Below, one piece after another: positions 17,194 through 25,510 of a stretch of 64,000 nt of DNA (within the stretch, counting starts at the first letter, position 1; each line of letters begins with the position of its first letter). The notes under the pieces are model-generated. The model made no database searches and was not told the DNA's origin. It saw only the letters and a list, made by a program, of their open reading frames with translations. Source of the DNA: Cyclobacteriaceae bacterium (lineage in GTDB: Bacteria > Bacteroidota > Bacteroidia > Cytophagales > Cyclobacteriaceae); the NCBI GenBank assembly GCA_028281285.1, contig JANQKF010000029.1:36167-100166 (forward strand), written 5' to 3'. Both the position numbers and the translations under genes were made by a program.

Positions 17194-18570
17194 ATGAACT
17201 ATTATAACTCAATTATTGAAACCATCGGAGATACTCCGCTAGTGAAGTTGAATTCTGTGAATAAGGGGATACCCGGTACTATATTGGTAAAGGTTGAGTA
17301 CTTCAACCCTGGCAATTCGATGAAGGATAGAATGGCGCTGAAAATGATCGAGGATGCCGAAAAGAGAGGTGATATTAAACCTGGAGGGACCATCATTGAA
17401 GGTACGTCTGGTAATACTGGTATGGGTCTGGCTTTGGGGGCAATTGCAAAAGGATATAAGTGCATATTTACGCTTGCAGACAAACAATCCCAGGAAAAAA
17501 TTGATATTCTGAAAGCCGTAGGAGCAGAGGTGATAGTTTGTCCGACAAACGTGGAGCCGGAAGATCCTCGATCATACTACTCTGTAGCTGCCAAGTTGAA
17601 CAAAGAAATACCAAACTCTTTCTATCCCAACCAATACGACAATGAATCGAACTCACTTGCTCATTACGAGACCACTGGGCCTGAGATATGGAGAGATACA
17701 GAGGGTAAGATAACTCATTGGGCGGCAGGAGTAGGTACGGGAGGTTCTATGTGTGGAACTTCAAAATACCTGAAAGAGCAGAATCCGAATATCGTATCAG
17801 TGGGTATTGACACTTACGGATCTGTATTCAAAAAGTATAAAGAAACTGGTGTATTTGACGAGAAAGAGATTTATCCATACCTCACAGAAGGCATTGGCGA
17901 AGATATTCTTCCGAAGAACGTTGATTTCGATCTGATCGATGAGTTTGTCAAAGTAACAGACAAAGATGGTGCAATCATGACAAGAAGGTTGGCCAGGGAA
18001 GAAGGTATGTTTTGCGGATGGTCATGTGGATCAGCGGTTGCAGGTGCGCTGGAGTATGCTAAAGAAAATTTGACTGACGATAACGTAATGGTCATCATTC
18101 TTCCAGACCATGGCACGCGATATCTGGGAAAAATCTACAATGATGATTGGATGCAGGCTCGCGGTTTTGTAGAAGAGCGAGACTTTGAAACAGCCGCGGA
18201 TATTTTGGCAAGCCAACATGGAAACGGTACACTGACCACAATTGATAAAACTGCTACCGTTGGAGAGGCCATTAAGTTAATGACATCAAATAGTATCTCT
18301 CAGTTACCGGTTACTGATGGTGAAGATTTTGTAGGAAGCTTGATAGACTCGAAACTGTTGGCTCAGATGATTCAGGATGGGGACCTTCAGAGCAAACCTG
18401 TCTCCGAGGTAATGGACAAGCCATTTCAATTTGTGCCTTTAGATAACACGCTTGATGTGTTGTCGTCAGTAATTGATAAGGATAATCCGGCTGTTATGGT
18501 AAGAGACGAGAATCTGGATGTCCATATCATCACACAGCACGATATTCTGAAGGCGATGACTTCTCACTAG
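17194..18570 (+). CDS. Cystathionine beta-synthase-like enzyme (PLP domain plus CBS pair)
   Basis: The 458-residue protein has a fold-type II PLP domain (about 1-320) and a C-terminal pair of CBS regulatory domains (about 335-458). The PLP lysine is in PGNSMKDRMALKM, the phosphate-binding loops are GTSGNTGMGLALGA and GVGTGGSMCGT, and the C-terminal PLP-domain signature is ILPDHGTRYLGKIYNDDWM. The architecture matches bacterial cystathionine beta-synthase and also some cysteine synthases, so the reaction is either serine plus homocysteine to cystathionine or sulfide addition to O-acetylserine. The CBS pair probably binds an adenine nucleotide or SAM. It is monocistronic with its own promoter. 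Confidence 0.88.
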   Translation: MNYYNSIIETIGDTPLVKLNSVNKGIPGTILVKVEYFNPGNSMKDRMALKMIEDAEKRGDIKPGGTIIEGTSGNTGMGLALGAIAKGYKCIFTLADKQSQEKIDILKAVGAEVIVCPTNVEPEDPRSYYSVAAKLNKEIPNSFYPNQYDNESNSLAHYETTGPEIWRDTEGKITHWAAGVGTGGSMCGTSKYLKEQNPNIVSVGIDTYGSVFKKYKETGVFDEKEIYPYLTEGIGEDILPKNVDFDLIDEFVKVTDKDGAIMTRRLAREEGMFCGWSCGSAVAGALEYAKENLTDDNVMVIILPDHGTRYLGKIYNDDWMQARGFVEERDFETAADILASQHGNGTLTTIDKTATVGEAIKLMTSNSISQLPVTDGEDFVGSLIDSKLLAQMIQDGDLQSKPVSEVMDKPFQFVPLDNTLDVLSSVIDKDNPAVMVRDENLDVHIITQHDILKAMTSH

Positions 18571-18755
18571 AAGCATTCAATACATTTCGAAGCATATAAA
18601 AAGGATAAAGGCAGCTCACTTATTGAACTGCCTTCCCGGAACTTAGACTACGGATCGCTTAAACCCGATTTCTATTGAGGAATTCTGTAGACGTTGATCT
18701 ACTACTAACTTTCCTTGATACTTTATTTATTTCTTTTCTTAATAGACTTCTTTCA

Positions 18756-19718
18756 TTAAAAGGCCTGAATAATTGCTAAATACAATGGCATACCGATGGT
18801 TATATTTAGAGGGAAAGTAATTCCCAAAGCCATAGGTAGATAAATGCCAGGATTAGCCCTTGGTGCAGCCAACTTCATGGCAGCTGGTACTGCGATGTAA
18901 GAAGCACTTGCTGCGAGAATACTAAAGAGAAGCCGATTACCAATACTATCTGTTATTCCCGAACTCAGGAAAGCAACGATCGAACCATTGATTAATGGCG
19001 TCACGATAGCGAATATGAGCGTTGGACGTCCTTTATCGAGTAATGCTTTGACCTTCTTACCGCTGGTAATTCCCATATCGAGAAGGAAAACTGCGAGAAA
19101 CCCTTTGAAAATGTCGGTAGTAAAAGGTTTTATGCCTGCGGCTTGAGAATCAGTGACCAAGAAACCAATCACCAAACTTCCTAGAATTAATAATACACTT
19201 CCATTGGTAAAGGCGTGTTTTACCATAGTTGACAGCGAACCAACTGATGCCGATTTGCTGCTGAAGAAAGCAATTAGCAATACTCCAATGATGATGGAGG
19301 GAGCTTCCATGAGGGCCATTACTGCCACCATATGTCCTCCGAACTCAATGGATTGCATTTCCAAAAACGACACGGCTGTGACGAAAGTAACTGCGCTGAC
19401 AGAACCATATGCCGCTGCAATCGCACCGGCATTGGATACCCCGACCTTCTTTTTAAGTAAGAAAAAAGAGTAAACCGGAATAGTGACGGCCAAGAAGATT
19501 CCAAACAATAAGGACCAGAGTATCTCCATGCTTAGGCTGCTGTGAGCCAACTCCTGTCCTCCTTTAAACCCGATGGAAAATAGTAGGTAGAGCGCAATGA
19601 ACTTGGAAGAATTGCTTGGAATCTCCAGGTCGCTTTTTACCTGGACCGCTACCAGCCCAAGGAAAAAGAATAATAGGGCTGGATTGGTTAAGTTATCTAT
19701 CAGTAATTGTGTGTCCAT
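18756..19718 (-). CDS. SbtA-type sodium-dependent bicarbonate transporter
   Basis: The 320-residue protein has about ten transmembrane segments and the typical SbtA (DUF897) patterns NPALLFFFLGLVAV, a first half with GFKGGQEL, and a second half with FLLDMGITSGK and AASASYIAVPAAMKLA. Cyanobacterial members import bicarbonate with sodium at the inner membrane. The host here is presumably heterotrophic, so bicarbonate would feed carboxylases; this is inference. It is the last gene of a minus-strand unit with two small genes and is divergent from a LysR regulator that probably controls it. The 18571-18755 gap holds a possible weak hairpin at 18608-18634 and no gene. Confidence 0.87.
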   Translation of the reverse strand: MDTQLLIDNLTNPALLFFFLGLVAVQVKSDLEIPSNSSKFIALYLLFSIGFKGGQELAHSSLSMEILWSLLFGIFLAVTIPVYSFFLLKKKVGVSNAGAIAAAYGSVSAVTFVTAVSFLEMQSIEFGGHMVAVMALMEAPSIIIGVLLIAFFSSKSASVGSLSTMVKHAFTNGSVLLILGSLVIGFLVTDSQAAGIKPFTTDIFKGFLAVFLLDMGITSGKKVKALLDKGRPTLIFAIVTPLINGSIVAFLSSGITDSIGNRLLFSILAASASYIAVPAAMKLAAPRANPGIYLPMALGITFPLNITIGMPLYLAIIQAF

Positions 19719-19748
19719 CTGACTTCCGAGCAGAACTCAGTCTTCTGA

Positions 19749-20120
19749 TTACTTTAAGATTTCGAGATTGAAGGTTCCGTTGATATACACAGTGCTACCT
19801 GAAGACTTTGCATCTGAGATGGTGTCCTTCAACTGTGCCTTCATTGCCTTCAACTCGGCTACTTTTTTATTCAGTGAGTCGGCAGTAACCATATGATTTT
19901 TCTCCCATGCGCTCAAGTACTGTAGCTTGTGCATATTGATGTTGTTTTCAATCAACGAGGAAATCAAATCATAAGCATTGGTTGGACTGAAATTGCCGTT
20001 AATCAATTCCAATTTTTCCGATTGGGATTCGACTAGCATTGCTTGGGTTTCCATAATTCTTTGATTTTGAGTGTTAATGAGTTTGTTTAGATGATTCTTT
20101 CTGTTTTCGAGCAACTGCAT
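19749..20120 (-). CDS. Small coiled-coil protein of unknown function
   Basis: The 123-residue protein is largely helical with heptad-like spacing (for example NKKVAELKAMKAQLKDTISDA) and a short beta-like tail, TVYINGTFNLEI. It overlaps the upstream small membrane gene by 47 bases if the first ATG is used; a second in-frame ATG at 20054 would avoid the overlap. It lies between that gene and sbtA in the same direction, suggesting one transcript. It does not look like the PII-like SbtB partner. No family was recognised. Confidence 0.6.
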   Translation of the reverse strand: MQLLENRKNHLNKLINTQNQRIMETQAMLVESQSEKLELINGNFSPTNAYDLISSLIENNINMHKLQYLSAWEKNHMVTADSLNKKVAELKAMKAQLKDTISDAKSSGSTVYINGTFNLEILK

Positions 20121-20376
20121 CAGGGTTGCCCGTAAACTTCATGATTAGGAGGAACAAAATGATGACAGATGATAAAATGATCTCTTTGATCATTAGTCCT
20201 TCATTCATGTAGGCCCAACTGATCCACGCTGTCGCTACAACAAAGAATAAGACGATGGCGTAAATCCAATTTGCGAATAGACTATTTCTTCTTTTTCTAC
20301 GCTTCAGAACCTTTTCACGTCTCACCTGAGTGCTCATCGTGGGCATGGTCGGAAGCCATTGATCTGTTATTTGCAT
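20074..20376 (-). CDS. Small membrane protein of unknown function upstream of sbtA
   Basis: The 100-residue protein has a strongly basic N-terminal region (RREKVLKRRKRR) and two transmembrane segments (about WIYAIVLFFVVATAWISWAY and IILSSVIILFLLIMKF). It is the first gene of the minus-strand unit that ends with sbtA, and its start is 92 bases from the divergent LysR gene. The gene between them carries the putative LysR operator at its upstream end. It could be a helper of the transporter; this is inference from position only. Confidence 0.65.
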   Translation of the reverse strand: MQITDQWLPTMPTMSTQVRREKVLKRRKRRNSLFANWIYAIVLFFVVATAWISWAYMNEGLMIKEIILSSVIILFLLIMKFTGNPDAVARKQKESSKQTH

Positions 20377-20420
20377 TGCGTTTAATTTTTTTATTTACAA
20401 TGCAAAGATGAGTCGCGATG

Positions 20421-20473
20421 TTCATAAATTTTTATTTATATTTATTATAGTTTACATAAACAAAATTTATGAA
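20421..20473. promoter_or_regulatory. 12-bp perfect inverted repeat, probable LysR operator
   Basis: TTCATAAATTTT at 20421-20432 is the exact reverse complement of AAAATTTATGAA at 20462-20473. The right arm covers the LysR start codon at 20469. The 29-base A/T-rich centre would hold the divergent promoter. LysR regulators typically bind such divergent regions and repress their own gene. The exactness and placement make this a strong operator candidate, though direct proof is lacking. Confidence 0.6.
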
Positions 20474-21392
20474 TTATACTTTACACCAACTGCGTGTATT
20501 CCTTAAGATATCTGAGGTTCAGAGCATTACGAAGGCTTCAGAAGAGCTCTATCTTACCCAACCAGCCGTTTCAATCCAGCTAAAAAAATTTCAGGATCAA
20601 TTTTCTGTACCCTTAACGGAAGTGATCGGAAGGCAATTATTTCTTACTGATTTTGGTAAGGAGATTGCAGTTGCTGCTGAGAAGATCCTTCAAGAGGTTG
20701 ATGCGATCAATTACAAAACGCTCACCTATCAAAACCAGCTGGCAGGTAAACTTAAGATTTCGGTCGCTTCTACAGGAAAGTATGTGATGCCCTATTTTTT
20801 GTCGGGATTTATGAGACAGAATAAAGGAGTGGAATTGGCTATGGATGTTACCAATAAGATGTTGGTGGTAAACAGTCTTGAGAAAAATGAAGTAGACTTT
20901 GCATTGGTATCCGTAATACCTGATCAACTAAACACTAACCGCGTAGAACTTTTACAAAACAAGCTGTACTTGGTGGGCAGTGAGCAATTGGGACACAGCC
21001 GAACTGAATTTAAGGCTAAAAATTTCCAATCGTTTCCCTTGATCTATAGAGAGCCAGGTTCTGCCACTAGAAATGCCATGGAGGAATTCATCAAGACAAA
21101 AAAGATTGAAAGCAACAAGAAGATTGAATTGACATCCAATGAGGCAGTAAAACAAGCGGTGGTTGCCGGGCTTGGCTATTCGATCATGCCTTTGATAGGA
21201 CTAAAAAATGTGCTCAAAAGTGGAGAGTTGGAAATCATTCCGTTCAAAGGACTTCCGATAACAACGAATTGGAATTTGATATGGCTCAAAGCCAAGAATT
21301 TGAGTCCGGTGGCTGAGGCATTTCTGGAATATATTCAATCCGAAAAAGAGAATATCACAGAGGAGCATTTTGATTGGTACGAACAGTACTGA
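20469..21392 (+). CDS. LysR-family transcription regulator (CbbR-like), divergent from the sbtA unit
   Basis: The 307-residue protein has an N-terminal winged helix (LHQLRVFLKISEVQSITKAS and LYLTQPAVSIQLKKFQ) and a C-terminal two-lobed effector domain containing KISVASTGKYVMPYFL, REPGSATRNAME and VVAGLGYSIMPL. CbbR/CmpR-type members control carbon fixation or bicarbonate uptake genes, which fits the divergent sbtA unit. Control of that unit is an inference from the arrangement and the shared inverted repeat. A strong bidirectional terminator follows the gene. Confidence 0.9.
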   Translation: MNYTLHQLRVFLKISEVQSITKASEELYLTQPAVSIQLKKFQDQFSVPLTEVIGRQLFLTDFGKEIAVAAEKILQEVDAINYKTLTYQNQLAGKLKISVASTGKYVMPYFLSGFMRQNKGVELAMDVTNKMLVVNSLEKNEVDFALVSVIPDQLNTNRVELLQNKLYLVGSEQLGHSRTEFKAKNFQSFPLIYREPGSATRNAMEEFIKTKKIESNKKIELTSNEAVKQAVVAGLGYSIMPLIGLKNVLKSGELEIIPFKGLPITTNWNLIWLKAKNLSPVAEAFLEYIQSEKENITEEHFDWYEQY

Positions 21393-21418
21393 AGAGTTAT
21401 TATGATTCAACTGGTAAC

Positions 21419-21443
21419 AAAAATGGGGCTTAGCCCCATTTTT
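21419..21443. terminator. Bidirectional Rho-independent terminator
   Basis: AAAAATGGGGC and GCCCCATTTTT form an 11-bp stem with a TTA loop at 21419-21443, with a T-run on the plus side and an A-run on the other. It lies between the convergent LysR gene (ends 21392) and the lipoprotein gene (ends 21444), so it can end both transcripts. Confidence 0.85.
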
Positions 21444-22589
21444 TTACATCTCTGAATTCCGATAGAAGTTGCGAACGTTTTGTGTGATTTGATCATAAAT
21501 TCTTTCCACAAAACTTACGAATAAGGTCTGTGGAGGAGGAGGAGGTCCCTCTCTGCGCTTCGACATTTGGATTTCCCTTTTTGTCAGAGCACGCTCATCA
21601 CCGTTGAAAGATCCCCATTCATAACTCCATATATCTTCACTAGGGAGCTTACGCTGTACCAAAATCCGGTCGGAATAGGCATCTCTGATTTCAAAGTTGA
21701 GCACCCCAGCCGATCGCAAAGTCTTCCGGTATGTAGTCACTTCGGCTTTGACGGTGTTATAAACATCATGCTTTATGCCTTCATCATCAGTATACTGCCC
21801 AACTACCACACTATCTCTTGAAACTTCTTTTGTTTTGGACTCGATCAATGTTTGACCGATCACAAAATCATCAAACATCATCGATAGTACCTGATCGGCC
21901 TGAAGATCAATCTGTCGGGCTTCATCCGTGGTGAAAAACTGCACAAAGCGATTGACCGAGTAACGATCCATATATTCTAGAATCTGATTCTCAAAGAATT
22001 CATTGGACAGCGCCAAAGCTCTGGAATGAATAGGGATAGCCTCCACAACCACTTTTATAGTTCCCATATTCCGTGATACAGAAAGTAGGCTGTCAATATC
22101 ATTGATTTGATTATCAAATTTCAGGGCATGGTCAAAGTGATAGTAAGCCTCTCGACCACCTTCGATAGTGTTCAATGCCAAGGCCTCATTGCCAAGTTGT
22201 ACTTGGTATGATGCGGCTTCATCGCCTGCCGCCTCGAGTTCGCTTCGGTATACTCTCGGATTAACCAGCTTTAAACAGGCAGGACATCTTCTGATCTTGT
22301 CATAATAGCTATTAAGCTGTCGGTATTGATAAAAGATAGCCTCGTATCGAAAAGGATCGCCACTGCTTTCTAATTCTTCAATGTAATCCTGATGATAGGC
22401 CGAAGCTAATCGGTAACCCTCAACGAGAACAGCCTTTGATTTCTTGTTATCCGGGTTGGATTGCAACCTGTTAATTGCTCTATTGATGGCGGTTTCATAG
22501 TTGCCTTTTTCAAACGCATTCTTACCGGTTGCACAGCTTATGACCGACAAACCGAGGAATGCCAATAGGATGTGTACATGTCTTTTCAT
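21444..22589 (-). CDS. Lipoprotein of unknown function
   Basis: The 381-residue protein has a lipoprotein signal (MKRHVHILLAFLGLSVISC, with the acylated cysteine at residue 19). The region after it is helical and TPR-like (FEKGNYETAINRAINRLQSN), a CPAC motif lies near residue 100, and the C-terminus contains a run of five prolines. It is probably anchored to the outer membrane or periplasmic face. I do not recognise a named family. It is followed by a bidirectional terminator and preceded by a 56-base gap from plsC, so it may share that transcript. Confidence 0.7.
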   Translation of the reverse strand: MKRHVHILLAFLGLSVISCATGKNAFEKGNYETAINRAINRLQSNPDNKKSKAVLVEGYRLASAYHQDYIEELESSGDPFRYEAIFYQYRQLNSYYDKIRRCPACLKLVNPRVYRSELEAAGDEAASYQVQLGNEALALNTIEGGREAYYHFDHALKFDNQINDIDSLLSVSRNMGTIKVVVEAIPIHSRALALSNEFFENQILEYMDRYSVNRFVQFFTTDEARQIDLQADQVLSMMFDDFVIGQTLIESKTKEVSRDSVVVGQYTDDEGIKHDVYNTVKAEVTTYRKTLRSAGVLNFEIRDAYSDRILVQRKLPSEDIWSYEWGSFNGDERALTKREIQMSKRREGPPPPPQTLFVSFVERIYDQITQNVRNFYRNSEM

Positions 22590-22645
22590 AAGCTTAATGT
22601 TTTGATTGTTCTGTAGGGTATTCCAAAATGGATGCCAAAAATATC

Positions 22646-23383
22646 TTATCCTAATTTATCGAGCTCCTCAATCTTTTGCTTCATCATTTGAAAAACTTTT
22701 TCTTTCAGCTCGGGGAGATCATCTTCAGTAAGCCCATTCACTGAGACTTCGGGTAAAAAATAAGTGTGAACTGTACCAGGTTTGAGGCTTCTATTGTTCT
22801 TCGGTAAAAGCCGGTTTGCTCTATAAATAATTGTTGGAAGGATGGGAATTTGAGTTTCAATTGCTAATCGAAAAGGGCCATTGAAAAAGGGAAGCAGTGG
22901 TTCATCGGTATCGTTGCGTGTACCCTCCGGAGCTACCATCATCGAGATTCCATTGCTCAGAACATTTTTCATCTTTTCGATGCTCTTTTTGCGGCTTTCC
23001 TGATCGGATCGATCCACCCAAATAGCAAAGCGACTCGCTATAAACCCAAAAATCGGGATTTTGGCCAGTTCCTTTTTTCCTAATCCTCTCAACTGACCAG
23101 GCATTGACATAGGTATTGCGGGAGCATCCAGAAACGAGGTGTGAGTTATGGTGTAGATATAACTTTTCTTTCGATCAATTATCTCACGATTGTGCGCTTT
23201 GAAAAAGACGAATGAAAAGATTGAAAAGATCCATACCCAGACTCGAATAAAAAAGAAGCTGACTCCACCCAGCCTTGGTGAGATGATTAGAGGAATCATT
23301 ACAAAAGGCATAGTGACAATCATTGCCACAACGAACCAGAAAGCGCTCCAGATTGAGTATATACCGTTGAAGAATCGTAACAA
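22646..23383 (-). CDS. plsC: 1-acyl-sn-glycerol-3-phosphate acyltransferase
   Basis: The 245-residue membrane protein has the acyltransferase motifs HTSFLD (H-x4-D) and EGTRND (EGTR), separated by the usual distance, and two N-terminal hydrophobic segments (IYSIWSAFWFVVAMIVTM and FFFIRVWVWIFSIFSFVFF). It transfers an acyl chain to lysophosphatidic acid in phospholipid synthesis at the inner membrane. It may be one of several PlsC paralogues in the genome. It is divergent from murI with about 170 bases between the start codons. Confidence 0.87.
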   Translation of the reverse strand: MLRFFNGIYSIWSAFWFVVAMIVTMPFVMIPLIISPRLGGVSFFFIRVWVWIFSIFSFVFFKAHNREIIDRKKSYIYTITHTSFLDAPAIPMSMPGQLRGLGKKELAKIPIFGFIASRFAIWVDRSDQESRKKSIEKMKNVLSNGISMMVAPEGTRNDTDEPLLPFFNGPFRLAIETQIPILPTIIYRANRLLPKNNRSLKPGTVHTYFLPEVSVNGLTEDDLPELKEKVFQMMKQKIEELDKLG

Positions 23384-23410
23384 ATTGAAATAAATGTCCG
23401 AAAAAATTTT

Positions 23411-23437
23411 TTGGTCTCAAGACCAATAGTACATTTG
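23411..23437 (+). promoter_or_regulatory. Promoter for murI with overlapping inverted repeat
   Basis: TTG at 23411-23413 and TACATTTG at 23430-23437 match the Bacteroidota -33 and -7 elements, 19 bases apart from start to start. An inverted repeat TTGGTCT-CA-AGACCAA at 23411-23426 covers the -33 region and could be an operator. Confidence 0.55.
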
Positions 23438-23450
23438 AAGCGGAAATTTA

Positions 23451-23507
23451 ATGAAAACAAACTCTTTGCTTGTAGCCCTGTCTTTACGGACGGGGCTTTT
23501 GCTTTGA
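23451..23507 (+). promoter_or_regulatory. Possible murI leader: 18-codon leucine-rich reading frame over a terminator-like hairpin
   Basis: An ATG at 23451 opens an 18-codon frame ending TGA at 23505-23507, with seven leucines (N-terminus MKTNSLLVALS). The frame contains a hairpin, AGCCCTGTC (23474-23482) with GACGGGGCT (23489-23497, one G-T pair), followed by TTTGCTTT. The promoter at 23430-23437 would place this in the transcribed leader of murI, whose start codon is at 23555. It could end a short transcript or act as an attenuator. Translation of the short frame is not certain. Confidence 0.4.
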
Positions 23508-23554
23508 TAGCAATTTACAGGGCAATTAATACTCATGTAGGCGTTAGAAAGGTG

Positions 23555-24361
23555 ATGGAGAAAAACAGACCGGTTGGGATTTTTGATAGTGGTCTTGGAG
23601 GATTGACAGTTGCCAAAGCAGTTAAGGATTTATTGCCTGGTGAACGCTTGGTCTACTTTGGAGACAGTGCTCACCTTCCTTATGGTGACAAATCAGCCGC
23701 AACCATACAAGCCTATTCTGTCAAGATTTGTGACGTTTTACTTCAACATGATTGTAAGGTGATCCTGATTGCGTGCAATTCTGCTTCTTCGGCAGCCTTT
23801 GAACTTGTTAAAGCTTATGTAGGAAGCAAAGCTTTAGTTCTCAACGTAATTGATCCAGTGATTAGCTATCTCATAGCTTTCTTTCAGGGGAAAACTGTTG
23901 GACTCATTGGTACAAAACAAACAGTTGGTTCCAACGTCTATCGAAACAAACTGGATTTGTATGACAGAAACATTCAGTTGAGGTCACTTGCGACACCCTT
24001 GCTAGCGCCCATGATTGAGGAGAGCTTTCACAAAAAGGCATTGTCAGAAAAGATCATTGCAGAATATTTGAGTAATTCAGGCCTTAATGGAATTGAGGCA
24101 CTTGTCCTTGGCTGCACCCATTATCCGCTTATAAGGAAACAAATTGAAAACTACTTTGAAGGACAGGTAGAAGTGATAGATTCCTCTGAAATAGTAGCCC
24201 AGTCTCTAAAGGAGCTCCTGTCGGATAATGACCTAATGTCATCGAAGAAGAGTGCTGTAGATGAGTTTTTGGTATCTGATTTTACCGAGTCATTTCAAGC
24301 CGCTACCTCCTTGTTCTTTGGACGAAATGTCAAGCTCGAAAAACATGTCTTGTGGGAGTGA
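23555..24361 (+). CDS. murI: Glutamate racemase
   Basis: Makes D-glutamate for peptidoglycan. The two catalytic cysteine motifs are ACNSASS and LGCTHYPL, and the N-terminus PVGIFDSGLGGLTVA and FGDSAHLPYG segments are standard. The frame stays open upstream to 23411, but that part holds the promoter and hairpin and does not resemble a racemase, so the ATG at 23555 (268 residues, GGTG just before) is chosen. The protein is cytosolic. The nuo genes begin 49 bases downstream on the same strand. Confidence 0.94.
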   Translation: MEKNRPVGIFDSGLGGLTVAKAVKDLLPGERLVYFGDSAHLPYGDKSAATIQAYSVKICDVLLQHDCKVILIACNSASSAAFELVKAYVGSKALVLNVIDPVISYLIAFFQGKTVGLIGTKQTVGSNVYRNKLDLYDRNIQLRSLATPLLAPMIEESFHKKALSEKIIAEYLSNSGLNGIEALVLGCTHYPLIRKQIENYFEGQVEVIDSSEIVAQSLKELLSDNDLMSSKKSAVDEFLVSDFTESFQAATSLFFGRNVKLEKHVLWE

Positions 24362-24410
24362 GGTTAAGCAATTATTGACTTAATTTGTAGCAAATAGATG
24401 CCCCTAACGC

Positions 24411-25508
24411 GTGTACGCATTTATCTTCTTTCTTACTTTCCTGCTTATATATACCATTTTTGCGGTCTATGCTGAAAGAAAAATTTCAGCATTCATTCAA
24501 GATCGCTATGGCCCCATGGAAGTCGGGTATTATGGTCTTCTTCAGACTGTTGCTGATTTACTAAAACTTATTCAGAAAGAAGATATCGTTCCTGCAGCTG
24601 CTGATCGGAAGCTTTTCAAGCCGGGTCCCATCGTGGTATTTGTAGCTGTATTTGCAGGTTTCGCGGTATTACCATTGACTTCGGGGTTTCAGGGCGCAGA
24701 AGTGCAGATCGGACTTTTCTATTTACTCGCGATAATCTCTCTTGATGTGGTTGGAATCTTGCTTTCTGGTTGGGGGTCGAATAGCAAATATGCTCTTTTC
24801 GGGGCCATGCGATCAGTAGCCCAGATCATAAGCTATGAAATTCCACTAGGTTTGTCGATTCTTTGTGTGATCATGATTTCACAGACGCTTAGCCTGCAAG
24901 AGATCATATATCAACAAGGTATATATGCTCAAAACATTGATCAAGAAGCCGTGAACTATTTGTTCGGTATCAAGGCGCTTGGAGTCGAGACCACAAATGT
25001 TGGTGGCTTTTTGACCTGGAATATTTTTCGGGCACCCATCTTTTTTGTTGCTTACTTAATTTTCTTCATTGCCTCATTGGCTGAGTGCAACAGAGCTCCT
25101 TTTGATATTCCTGAGGCAGAATCAGAGTTGGTAGCAGGATTTCATGTGGAATACTCCGGGTTTCGATGGGCCTTGATTATGTTATCAGAGTACGGCCTGA
25201 TGCTTTTGGTCTCATTCTTAGGAGCCATTTTGTTTCTTGGAGGCTGGAATTCTCCATTGCCAAATATTGGGTCAGTTGCTTTGGCTGATTGGACAACAGG
25301 AGAACCTGGTACTGTAGCCGGCCACCTTTGGGGTGCATTTTGGTTAATTGGCAAAGCGTTGCTGACCGTGGCCGTACAAATGTGGATCCGTTGGACCTAC
25401 CCGAGATTGCGTTTGGATCAATTAATGAACTTGAGCTGGAAGTATTTGACACCTGCAGCCATAATTTTGGTGCTTCTGAGTGCTTTGTGGAGACTATTGA
25501 TGATTTAG
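24411..25508 (+). CDS. nuoH: NADH-quinone oxidoreductase subunit H
   Basis: The 365-residue membrane subunit links the peripheral arm to the proton-pumping arm and forms part of the quinone chamber. Typical segments are AERKISAFIQDRYGPMEVG near the N-terminus, ISYEIPLGLSIL, and the charged loop ECNRAPFDIPEAESELVAGFHVEYSG. The start is GTG at 24411: an in-frame stop lies two codons before, and no nearby ATG fits. This is the first gene of a nuoH-N cluster; nuoA-G are not in the window. A four-helix-bundle gene separates it from nuoI. Confidence 0.95.
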   Translation: MYAFIFFLTFLLIYTIFAVYAERKISAFIQDRYGPMEVGYYGLLQTVADLLKLIQKEDIVPAAADRKLFKPGPIVVFVAVFAGFAVLPLTSGFQGAEVQIGLFYLLAIISLDVVGILLSGWGSNSKYALFGAMRSVAQIISYEIPLGLSILCVIMISQTLSLQEIIYQQGIYAQNIDQEAVNYLFGIKALGVETTNVGGFLTWNIFRAPIFFVAYLIFFIASLAECNRAPFDIPEAESELVAGFHVEYSGFRWALIMLSEYGLMLLVSFLGAILFLGGWNSPLPNIGSVALADWTTGEPGTVAGHLWGAFWLIGKALLTVAVQMWIRWTYPRLRLDQLMNLSWKYLTPAAIILVLLSALWRLLMI

Positions 25509-25510
25509 TT

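Noticed and set aside
23411..23554. N-terminal extension of murI
   Set aside because: The frame is open, but the region carries a promoter and a hairpin, and the racemase start motif lies just after 23555.
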